6,730 bases of DNA from Burkholderiales bacterium. GTDB taxonomy: Bacteria > Pseudomonadota > Gammaproteobacteria > Burkholderiales > JACMKV01. Made by a program: the position numbers and the translations under genes. The DNA lies in NCBI GenBank assembly GCA_014379915.1, contig JACMKV010000217.1, positions 1-6,730 on the forward strand, given 5' to 3'. The notes beneath the pieces are model-generated. The model saw only the letters and a list, made by a program, of their open reading frames with translations, was not told the DNA's origin and searched no databases. This document shows, in pieces, positions 1 to 5,317 of the stretch. Numbering within the stretch: position 1 is the stretch's first letter; every line of letters begins with the position of its first letter.

Positions 1-900
1 GGCGAGAAACTTTTGTGGGCCGAGCAGCGCGTGCGCGCCCGGCTGTCGCCGCAGCTCGAAAGCCTCGCCGCCGAACTTGAAACCGAGCTGAACCAGGCTT
101 TCGAAGTCGTGCGGCCGAGTTTGCGCATACATGCGAGCCATGATTTGGCGCTGGCTCAATTGCGCGATCACCTCGGGCTAAAGACCGGGACGCGCCTGGA
201 CTTGCAATTCCGCGGTAGCCTCGATGCATTGGCTTCGCTGGCGCGCGGACAGTGCGATCTCGCTGGTTTTCACATCACTGAAAATCATGCGCAGGCGGTT
301 TTGCTGCATCTGTCGTATCGCCAATGGTTGAAACCGAAAGCCCAGAAGCTGATCCATTTCGTGGCCCGACAGCAGGGACTGATGCTGCCCAAAGGCAATC
401 CGCGTGGGATCCGCAACCTGTACGATTTATGCGCGGACAACATGCGCTTCGTCAATCGTCAGTCAGGCTCGGGCACGCGCTTGCAGTTCGATCAGTTGCT
501 GTGGGAAGCGGGCATAGATTGCGCGCAGATCAACGGCTATTCACAGGAGGAATTTACCCATCTGGCGGTGGCCGCGACCATCGCCAGCGGCATGGCCGAC
601 GCTGGTTTCGGAATCAAGGCCGCGGCGGTACAATACGGTCTGGATTTTCTGCCGATCAGCAACGAAAGTTATTTTCTGTTGTGCCGCGCCGAAAATCTTC
701 AGCGGCAAAGCATGCAGGATTTCATTCAGCTTATTCGCAGTTCGGAATTCAAGACCATCGTCGCCGCCTTACCCGGCTATGACGCCTCGCGCGCCGGAGA
801 CGTTTCCGGCATCCGCGAAGCGCTGCCCTGGTACGACAAACCCAAGGCGCCCCGCCGACACGGCGTTGGCGAAGCCATCCGGGGCGGGAGGCGGGGCTAA
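1..900 (+). CDS. ModE-like transcriptional regulator with PBP-like sensor domain (5' end missing)
   Basis: The reading frame is open to the left edge, so the N-terminus lies outside the window; 299 codons are visible. The first residues (GEKLLWAEQRVRARL) resemble the tail of a ModE/LysR-type winged helix and the helix that follows it. The rest resembles the periplasmic-binding-protein-like domain (PBP_like type) found in molybdate-linked regulators. Family-like stretches are GSGTRLQFDQLL (around nt 466-501) and the HLAVAA..ASGMADAGFGIKAAA region (nt 556-627), followed by GLDFLPISNESYFLL. Such a domain would bind a small oxyanion or related ligand and change DNA binding. The neighbours (Mop and a metal-type ABC importer) suggest that it controls them in response to molybdate or tungstate; this is inference. 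The last 17 residues (APRRHGVGEAIRGGRRG) and the TAA stop are encoded by a dispersed repeat, so the native C-terminus has been replaced or extended. A TTG at nt 13 is an internal codon, not the true start. Confidence 0.85.
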   Translation, partial: GEKLLWAEQRVRARLSPQLESLAAELETELNQAFEVVRPSLRIHASHDLALAQLRDHLGLKTGTRLDLQFRGSLDALASLARGQCDLAGFHITENHAQAVLLHLSYRQWLKPKAQKLIHFVARQQGLMLPKGNPRGIRNLYDLCADNMRFVNRQSGSGTRLQFDQLLWEAGIDCAQINGYSQEEFTHLAVAATIASGMADAGFGIKAAAVQYGLDFLPISNESYFLLCRAENLQRQSMQDFIQLIRSSEFKTIVAALPGYDASRAGDVSGIREALPWYDKPKAPRRHGVGEAIRGGRRG

Positions 901-945
901 GGCGCGCTCCCCGCAAACGGCCGCTTCGCGGTAACGTGTCCGCGC
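848..945. repeat. Dispersed palindromic repeat, copy A
   Basis: This is the first of a family of roughly 90-100 bp GC-rich units. It begins GCCCCGCCGACACGGCGTTG and ends AACGTGTCCGCGCGCC. The left half can fold as a small cloverleaf: GCCCC (849-853) pairs with GGGGC (881-885), enclosing GCCG-ACA-CGGC (854-864) and TGGC-GAA-GCCA (867-877). The right half has CCGC-TTC-GCGG (921-931). The outer GACACG and CGTGTC are inverted, so the whole unit is a long imperfect palindrome, as in MITE- or REP/BIME-like elements. It overlaps the 3' end of the regulator gene and provides its stop codon. Confidence 0.8.
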
Positions 946-1079
946 GCCCCGCCGACACGGCGTTGGCGAAGTCATCCAGGGCGGGAGGGGCGTCGCGACA
1001 CGGTAGCTGCGAAGCAGCCGGGTGCGGGAGGCGTGGCTCAGGCGCGTTACCCGCAAGCGGGCGCCCTTCGGCGCTGCCA
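946..1079. repeat. Dispersed palindromic repeat, composite copy B
   Basis: This looks like two repeat units run together. The stretch 946-990 repeats the left half of copy A almost exactly (GTCATCCAGGGC instead of GCCATCCGGGGC). From 991 a second left half starts (GACACGGTAGCTGCGAAGCA) and continues into GCGGGAGGCGTGGCTCAGG and a right half. The left hairpin here is GCTGC-GAA-GCAGC (1006-1018) and the right one is GCGCC-CTTC-GGCGC (1061-1074). Both keep the fold while using different base pairs from copy A. It is directly abutted by copy C. Confidence 0.75.
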
Positions 1080-1200
1080 CGCCGACACGGCGTTCGTGTA
1101 GCGATCCGGGGCGGGAGGCGTGGCTTGGCGTGCTTCCCGCGGACGGGTACCTTCGGCACTAACGTGTCCGCACGCCTGTCCACGCGGCGTGTCCGCGCGC
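1080..1200. repeat. Dispersed palindromic repeat, copy C with tail
   Basis: This unit starts CGCCGACACGGCGTT, runs through GATCCGGGGCGGGAGGCGTGG, and ends GGCACTAACGTGTCCGCACG at about 1176. The right hairpin is GTACC-TTC-GGCAC (1147-1159) with one A/C mismatch, and the left hairpin is reduced to TCG/CGA. A partial extra tail with a second GTGTCCGCGCG follows to about 1200. Together copies A to C fill most of the gene-free stretch 901-1246 between the regulator and the Mop gene. I see no convincing promoter in the repeat itself; any mop promoter would have to lie in it or in the 45 bp after it. Confidence 0.7.
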
Positions 1201-1204
1201 GCCA

Positions 1205-1220
1205 CGCATCTGCGCATCTG
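1205..1220. promoter_or_regulatory. Tandem 8-bp repeat upstream of mop (candidate operator)
   Basis: CGCATCTG occurs twice in immediate succession, ending 26 bp before the mop start codon. It lies between the palindromic repeats and the ribosome binding site, in the only stretch free for a regulator of the mop-transporter run. It does not look like the classical ModE palindrome. Calling it an operator rests only on position and repetition and could be chance. Confidence 0.25.
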
Positions 1221-1246
1221 TCCCATTTTCAAAGAAAGGAATCGCT

Positions 1247-1453
1247 ATGAAATTAAGCGCACGCAATGTATTGAAAGGAAAAGTCAGCGAAGTCGTTCGT
1301 GGCCCGACCACAACGCGCGTCAAGATACAACTCGAAGGTGGCGGCGTCGTGACTTCGTCCATCACAACCGAGGCCGCCGACGACTTGCAGCTTAAAGCCG
1401 GCGACATGGTTTCGGCCATCATCAAGGCGTCGGATGTAATGATCGGGAAATAA
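1247..1453 (+). CDS. Mop / molbindin, TOBE-domain molybdate-binding protein
   Basis: The 68-residue product is essentially one TOBE/Mop domain, the usual length for a molbindin. The start MKLSARNVLKGKVSEV, the middle TTTRVKIQLEGGGVVTSSIT and the end LKAGDMVSAIIKASDVMIGK follow the family pattern closely. Molbindins assemble into small cytoplasmic oligomers that hold molybdate or tungstate at subunit interfaces, for storage or buffering. The ATG is preceded by AAAGAAAGGA about 6 nt upstream, a good ribosome binding site. The gene sits 30 bp before a substrate-binding-protein gene on the same strand and is probably co-transcribed with the importer. This gene is the strongest hint that the importer handles molybdate or tungstate. 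Identity is nearly certain; which of the two anions it prefers cannot be read from the sequence. Confidence 0.95.
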   Translation: MKLSARNVLKGKVSEVVRGPTTTRVKIQLEGGGVVTSSITTEAADDLQLKAGDMVSAIIKASDVMIGK

Positions 1454-1483
1454 CCGCATCCCGGCGGGCGCTGCTGCAACCGC

Positions 1484-2539
1484 ATGCTCAAAATCCGCTG
1501 CTACCAGCCGTCGCTGGTGGCGGCTTTTATCTTGTTGTTGGCAACCGTTGCCGCGGCGAATGCGGAGCAGCGTCAGTTCACCGATTCCACCGCACGCACG
1601 ATCGGCGTTCCCGCGGAAATCGAGCGGGTGTATGCGGCGGGCGGGCCGGCCAGCGTCATGGTGTATGCGCTTGCGCCCGATAAACTGATCGGCTGGACGC
1701 GCGCCGTCAAACCTGCCGAGCGGCCGTGGTTTCCGGAGCGCTACGCCAACCTGCCCGAGCTTGGCCGCCTGACCGGCCGCGGCAATACAGCGAACGTCGA
1801 AGTCCTGCTGAAAGCGCGCCCCGATATCGTGGTCGATGTCGGCTCGCTGGCGCCGACTTTCGTATCCCTGGCCGGACGCGTGCAAGCGCAAACCGGGATA
1901 CCGTATCTGCTGTTCGACGGCACTCTGGCGCAAACCGCGCAAACCTTGCGCGCGCTCGGCGCGCTGCTCGGCGAAGAACCCCGGGCGCAACAGCTTGCCG
2001 GCTACGTCGATCGAACCCTGTCCGAAATCCAGGGTAAAGTCGCGAACCTGCCGGCAGAGGCGCGGCCGCGGGTTTATTACGCGCGCGGCCCGGACGGTTT
2101 GCAGACCGGACTCGCCGGTTCGATCAATGCCGAGGTTCTCGATTGGCTGGGCGCGCGCAATGTTGCGAGCGCTGCCGGACGCGGCGGACTGGCCACGGTT
2201 TCGCTCGAACAGGTGCTGCAATGGAACCCGGAAGTCATCGTCACCATCGATCTTAATTTTTTCGAGAAGATCTTCGCCGACCCGCGCTGGCGATCGATCG
2301 AGGCGGTCAAAAAACGTCGCGTGTACCTGTCGCCGCATCTGCCGTTCGGCTGGTTCGATTTTCCACCGTCGCTCAATCGCCTGATCGGTCTGCAATGGCT
2401 TGCGCAGGTTTTTTATCCCAGACTATTCGACTACGATTTGCGCGCCCGCACGCGAGAATTTTATCGGCTGTTTTATCACCGCGAACCGACCGCGGCGCAA
2501 CTCGATTCGCTGTTGCAAGACGCCGCAGGCAAGCGATGA
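1484..2539 (+). CDS. ABC importer periplasmic substrate-binding protein (BtuF/FecB/MolA class)
   Basis: The 351-residue product begins with a classical signal peptide: K3 and R5, a hydrophobic core from about residue 11 to 25, and a likely cut after A27 (ANA|EQRQ). There is no lipobox cysteine, so it should be a soluble periplasmic protein. The remainder fits the Peripla_BP_2 fold of cluster A-II binding proteins: an N-lobe with NVEVLLKARPDIVVD (104-118), a C-lobe from about 195 with YYARGPDGLQTG (199-209), LEQVLQWNPEVIVTI (241-255), and a distinctive PFGWFDFPPSLNRLIG (287-302). Annotation pipelines would usually call it an iron-complex or cobalamin binding protein. With Mop and a ModE-like regulator upstream, molybdate or tungstate is the more likely ligand, as for MolA; this is inference. 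No strong ribosome binding site precedes the ATG, but the signal peptide fits this start. The stop overlaps the permease start (ATGA). Confidence 0.85.
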   Translation: MLKIRCYQPSLVAAFILLLATVAAANAEQRQFTDSTARTIGVPAEIERVYAAGGPASVMVYALAPDKLIGWTRAVKPAERPWFPERYANLPELGRLTGRGNTANVEVLLKARPDIVVDVGSLAPTFVSLAGRVQAQTGIPYLLFDGTLAQTAQTLRALGALLGEEPRAQQLAGYVDRTLSEIQGKVANLPAEARPRVYYARGPDGLQTGLAGSINAEVLDWLGARNVASAAGRGGLATVSLEQVLQWNPEVIVTIDLNFFEKIFADPRWRSIEAVKKRRVYLSPHLPFGWFDFPPSLNRLIGLQWLAQVFYPRLFDYDLRARTREFYRLFYHREPTAAQLDSLLQDAAGKR

Positions 2540-3585
2540 ACGCGAGCCTGGCCGAGGCCGCGCGCGCTGAACCCAAAAAAGCGCGCGCCCTGATCTATGT
2601 CTTGCCGCTGGCGGTATTGTTCGCTTTGATCGTGCTCGCGTTTTCGGTCGGGCGCTTCCCGGTTTCACCGGCAGAGTTGCTGGCGGTGTTGCTGGCGAAA
2701 TTGACCGGCGCTAACCATGCGCATGCATCGCTGATCGAAACCGTCATTTTTCAAATCCGCGGACCGCGCATCGTTGCCGCCATCGTCGTCGGCGCGGCGC
2801 TGGCGGCCGCCGGCGCCGCCTACCAGGGCATGTTCCGCAATCCGCTGGTGTCGCCGGACATTCTCGGCGTCTCGGCTGGCGCTGCGGTCGGCGCGGTGTT
2901 CGCGATTTTTCTGTCGCAGAATGTCTTTGTCATACAGGCATGCGCGTTCGCCGGTGGTCTGCTCGCAGTCGCCGCGGTCTATGGCATCGGCTCGTCGGTA
3001 CGCGGACACGACCCGATGCTCGCGCTGATCCTGGCCGGCATTATCATCGGTACGCTGCTCGGATCGACTATCGCGCTGATGAAATATCTCGCTGATCCTT
3101 ACGACCAGCTGCCCGCGATCACCTTCTGGCTGCTTGGCAGCCTGGCGTCGATTTCGCCGGGCGATCTTGGACTCGCGTTACCGATGATCGTGGTCGGCCT
3201 TACGCCCCTGCATTTCTTGCGCTGGCGCATGAATCTGCTGTCGCTGCCCGACGACGAAGCGCGCGCGCTCGGCGTCGATACCAGGCGTCTGCGCGTGACG
3301 GTCGTGTGCGCCGCGACCTTGATGACCGCGGCTGCGGTCGCCATATCCGGCATCATCGGCTGGATCGGTCTGTTGATCCCGCACGCCGCACGCATGCTGG
3401 TCGGGCCGGATTTTGCGCGCATGCTGCCGCTGGTGATGTTATTGGGCGCCTGCTATTTGCTTGGCATCGATACTCTGGCGCGCACCATGGCGAGCATCGA
3501 AGTGCCGCTGGGAACGCTGACCGCCTTCATCGGCGCGCCATTTTTCGTATGGCTGCTGGCGACTGCCCGGCGCACCTGGCAATGA
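2536..3585 (+). CDS. FecCD-family ABC importer permease (MolB/BtuC-like)
   Basis: The 349-residue product is a very hydrophobic inner-membrane protein of normal length for the FecCD/BtuC family, which forms a homodimeric channel of about ten helices per subunit. Family landmarks are FQIRGPRIVAAIVVGAALAA (72-91), YQGMFRNPLVSPDILGVSAG (96-115), the cytoplasmic coupling segment LPDDEARALGVDTRRLR (237-253), GWIGLLIPHAARMLVG (275-290), and EVPLGTLTAFIGAPFFVWLL near the end. The frame is open for 47 codons upstream, but the ATG at 2536 overlaps the binding-protein stop as ATGA, which signals translational coupling and is the best start. It works with the binding protein before it and the ATPase after it. 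Substrate specificity cannot be read from this subunit alone. Confidence 0.92.
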   Translation: MNASLAEAARAEPKKARALIYVLPLAVLFALIVLAFSVGRFPVSPAELLAVLLAKLTGANHAHASLIETVIFQIRGPRIVAAIVVGAALAAAGAAYQGMFRNPLVSPDILGVSAGAAVGAVFAIFLSQNVFVIQACAFAGGLLAVAAVYGIGSSVRGHDPMLALILAGIIIGTLLGSTIALMKYLADPYDQLPAITFWLLGSLASISPGDLGLALPMIVVGLTPLHFLRWRMNLLSLPDDEARALGVDTRRLRVTVVCAATLMTAAAVAISGIIGWIGLLIPHAARMLVGPDFARMLPLVMLLGACYLLGIDTLARTMASIEVPLGTLTAFIGAPFFVWLLATARRTWQ

Positions 3586-4373
3586 AGCTGCAAATCGAAA
3601 ACCTGGATTATGGTTATACCAAACGGGTAATCGGACGCTCGCTGAACTTTTCCGTCGACGCAGGCGAAATCCTGTGCGTGCTGGGCCCCAATGGCAGCGG
3701 CAAAACGACTTTGTTCCGCACCCTGCTCGGCCTCTTGCCCACGCATGGCGGCAAAATTGTGCTCGAGCAGAAATCGCTGGTTGATTGGCCGCGCACCCGA
3801 CTGGCAAAAGCCATCGGCTATGTGCCGCAAGCCCACGCGGCATATTTCGCGTTTAGCGTGCGCGAAATCGTGCTCATGGGGCGCACCGCGCACATCGGTA
3901 TTTTTTCGCTGCCGTCAGAATCCGACAAGCGCATGGCGGAGGACTCACTCAAGACGCTGGGCATCGCGCAACTGGCCGACAAGCCTTACACCGAAATCAG
4001 CGGCGGCGAACGCCAGCTAACGCTGATTGCGCGCGCGCTCGCGCAGGGTTCGCAATTGCTGATCATGGATGAGCCGACCGCGAGCCTCGATTTCGGCAAC
4101 CAGATCCGCGTGCTGCGGCAGTTCGCGGCGCTCGCCGCAACCGGCATCGGCATCGTGTTTTCAACGCATGACCCGGATCACGCGCTGAATTATGCCGATC
4201 GCGTCCTCATGCTGAAAGATGGCGGACTACTGCAATGCGGCCGACCCGACGAAGTAGTGACCGGTGATAACTTACAACAGCTCTACGGCGTCAAGGTCGC
4301 AGTCGAGTCGATAGCCGAATCGCATCCCAGGCACGCTCGCAGGCGCCGCACCTGCGTTCCACTTGCGGATTGA
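3582..4373 (+). CDS. ABC importer ATPase (MolC/FecE/BtuD-like)
   Basis: The 263-residue product has every canonical ABC motif: Walker A GPNGSGKTT (35-43), Q-loop Q83 (GYVPQ), signature ISGGERQ (139-145), Walker B LLIMDEP (159-165), D-loop SLD (168-170) and H-loop H196 (FSTHD). The segment FSVREIVLMGRTAHIGIFSLPSE (91-113) is typical of the FecE/BtuD group that pairs with FecCD permeases. It should power import through the preceding permease from the cytoplasmic side. The ATG overlaps the permease stop (ATGA), giving the same coupling as one gene earlier; the 92 open codons upstream are inside the permease gene and are not used. The C-terminal tail (AESHPRHARRRRTCVPLAD) is arginine-rich. A copy of the dispersed repeat begins 20 bp after the stop. 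Confidence 0.95.
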   Translation: MKLQIENLDYGYTKRVIGRSLNFSVDAGEILCVLGPNGSGKTTLFRTLLGLLPTHGGKIVLEQKSLVDWPRTRLAKAIGYVPQAHAAYFAFSVREIVLMGRTAHIGIFSLPSESDKRMAEDSLKTLGIAQLADKPYTEISGGERQLTLIARALAQGSQLLIMDEPTASLDFGNQIRVLRQFAALAATGIGIVFSTHDPDHALNYADRVLMLKDGGLLQCGRPDEVVTGDNLQQLYGVKVAVESIAESHPRHARRRRTCVPLAD

Positions 4374-4392
4374 GAGCATCTCCAGACGACTC

Positions 4393-4482
4393 GCCCCGCC
4401 GACATGGCGTTGGCGAAGCCATCCGGGGCTGAGGCGCGCTCCCCGCAAACGGGTGCCTGCGGCACTAACGTGTCCCGCGCGC
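4393..4482. repeat. Dispersed palindromic repeat, copy D (shortened)
   Basis: A fourth member of the repeat family lies 3.2 kb from the main cluster, between the ATPase gene and a convergent minus-strand gene. It begins GCCCCGCCGACATGGCGTTG and ends GGCACTAACGTGTCCCGCGC. It lacks the central GCGGGAGGCGTGG block, so it is about 10-15 bp shorter than copy C. The left hairpin is TGGC-GAA-GCCA (4411-4421) and the right hairpin is a perfect GTGCC-TGC-GGCAC (4453-4465). Sitting just past a stop codon between converging genes is the typical position of REP-like elements, and it could act as an mRNA end structure. No T-run follows on either strand. It fills most of the gap 4374-4487. Confidence 0.75.
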
Positions 4483-4487
4483 CACTC

Positions 4488-4751
4488 TCAACCGCCGCCG
4501 CGCCGAAAGTAATTGTTGAAGCGCGCGAGAAAAGCCTGAGCCTCCTCTGGGCTGTATCCATCAAACGCTAACTCGACGTGCGTCACCGGCAGCGGGATCG
4601 GGCCGAAGTTGCGCCGCCCCTCCGGCGACAGGTTTATTTTCAGCCTGCACGTGTCCTGCACGGCCGAAACTTCGCTGCCATCGACGGCATAAGGCAACGC
4701 GCCCATCACAGCCGGTAAGGTGCGGAAAAACTCGGAATGACTGATGGTCAT
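4488..4751 (-). CDS. Small protein of unknown function ending FNNYFRRGGG
   Basis: I do not recognise this family. The frame is open from 4856, but I prefer the ATG at 4749-4751, giving 87 residues starting MTISHSEFFRTLPAVMG. The stretch upstream reads less like a conserved protein, and neither upstream ATG (4812-4814, 4854-4856) has a better ribosome binding site. The product looks like one small alpha/beta domain: an N-terminal helix (HSEFFRTLPAVMGAL), a strand-rich centre (DTCRLKINLSPE, PIPLPVTHVELAFDG) and a C-terminal helix (SPEEAQAFLARFNNYF) ending in RRGGG. It has no signal peptide, membrane segment or metal-binding cysteine pattern. It converges with the ATPase gene and lies downstream of the small lysine-rich gene on the same strand. 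Its balanced composition and domain-like pattern suggest a real gene; function is unknown. Confidence 0.6.
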   Translation of the reverse strand: MTISHSEFFRTLPAVMGALPYAVDGSEVSAVQDTCRLKINLSPEGRRNFGPIPLPVTHVELAFDGYSPEEAQAFLARFNNYFRRGGG

Positions 4752-5028
4752 TTCGTAAACTATCCGCGAGGTATTGTCAGCCACGGCGGCACGTCCGAGG
4801 AACGGTTGCGCCATTGATCCAACGGAGCGGGCGCCGCGCCAAAGGCAAATCTTCATCGCGCCCGGGCATAATTCTCTCCAGGGCGGCGCTTACTGGGGGA
4901 TGTCTGATTGCGCGAGCAAGCTGCCAAAACCGTCGCTTGCAATGCGCCAGAATAACTCGTTCGAAAGTTGGCAATACCGCTAAGCGGCAAGCTCAACTGG
5001 GGTGTAGCCGCCGCATGCGTTTTTCAAC

Positions 5029-5187
5029 TTACCCGGGTGTCTTGTTCTCTGGCTGGGGTTGCGCTTCCGCGGGAGGCGCATCTCCGCCGCTGTTCGTTTC
5101 CGCTTTGCGTTTCTGCTTCTCTTCTTTCTTCTGCTGTTTAGCCAGCTCTTTCTGACGTTTCGCGAACGCGTAGTTGGGTTTAGCCAT
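5029..5187 (-). CDS. Small lysine-rich protein, MAKPNYAFAKRQKEL type (52 aa)
   Basis: A short gene that is easily missed. It encodes MAKPNYAFAKRQKELAKQQK and continues with a charged segment (KEEKQKRKAE), then a Gly/Pro/Gln-rich tail ending PENKTPG. The start at 5187 is fixed by AGAAGGA placed 5 nt upstream; the ATG six bases earlier (5191-5193) overlaps that site and cannot use it. The first 30 residues should form one highly basic helix or coiled coil, and the rest is probably disordered. From memory, very similar short proteins annotated as hypothetical are common in beta- and gammaproteobacteria, which supports a real gene. The role is unknown; nucleic-acid or ribosome binding is a guess from charge only. 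It lies 118 bp downstream of the ParA gene on the same strand. Confidence 0.75.
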   Translation of the reverse strand: MAKPNYAFAKRQKELAKQQKKEEKQKRKAETNSGGDAPPAEAQPQPENKTPG

Positions 5188-5275
5188 TTGCATCCTTCTC
5201 GAGATTTCAGGGTACGACCATTAACGTTGGAGCATTTTGCCACGAATCTGTTTATCGAAGGTCACTTCGTGGCCT

Positions 5276-5289
5276 CGAACATAAGTTCG
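5276..5289. promoter_or_regulatory. Palindrome GAAC-N4-GTTC (candidate LexA-type operator)
   Basis: CGAACATAAGTTCG is a 5-bp inverted repeat around four bases, and 6 bp counting the outer T/A (5275-5290). It differs by one central base from the Bacillus-type LexA box. It also has the GAAC-N4-GTTC layout that I recall being described for a noncanonical LexA in some iron-oxidising betaproteobacteria. It lies about 90 bp before the start of the 52-residue gene and 17 bp past the parA stop. It may instead be only a small RNA stem-loop. The assignment is tentative. Confidence 0.3.
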
Positions 5290-5296
5290 AACGGGT

Positions 5297-5317
5297 GTTT
5301 CGGCGTCAAGCCGAAAC
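5297..5317 (-). terminator. Stem-loop spanning the parA stop codon
   Basis: A perfect 8-bp stem (GTTTCGGC / GCCGAAAC) encloses a 5-base loop that contains the parA stop codon (TGA, 5306-5308). No T-run follows on the minus strand, so it is not a classical intrinsic terminator. It could slow ribosomes, protect the transcript end, or form part of a Rho-dependent end. A second, longer-looped stem GCCACGAA...TTCGTGGC (5239-5273) lies just downstream. Confidence 0.35.

Noticed and set aside
848..1200. CRISPR array
   Set aside because: Units are long, variable and self-palindromic, and spacing is irregular; there are no constant short repeats with unique spacers and no cas genes.
936..1250. Open frames on both strands in the repeat cluster
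   Set aside because: They are translations of the palindromic repeats, rich in Arg, Ala and Pro, with no ribosome binding site or family resemblance.
1253..2395. A 380-codon open frame on the minus strand
   Set aside because: It lies opposite mop and the binding-protein gene, which have clear family matches; long antisense frames are common in GC-rich genes and its protein has no recognisable domain.
2395..2535. Longer N-terminus for the permease (47 extra codons)
   Set aside because: The extension lies within the binding-protein gene, is arginine-rich and would precede the first membrane helix; the ATGA overlap marks the real start.
4774..4983. Small open frames on both strands between the unknown protein and the 52-aa gene
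   Set aside because: Neither shows a good start site nor a protein-like pattern; the 4857-5028 gap holds nothing I can support.
4980..5243. An 87-codon minus-strand frame overlapping the 52-aa gene
   Set aside because: The neighbouring frame gives the recognisable MAKPNYAFAKRQKEL protein with a well-placed ribosome binding site, so this is its shadow.
5281..5309. A promoter from TTGACG over the parA stop with ACTTAT 17 bases on
   Set aside because: The -10 match is poor and the -35 lies in a stem-loop; not enough to call.
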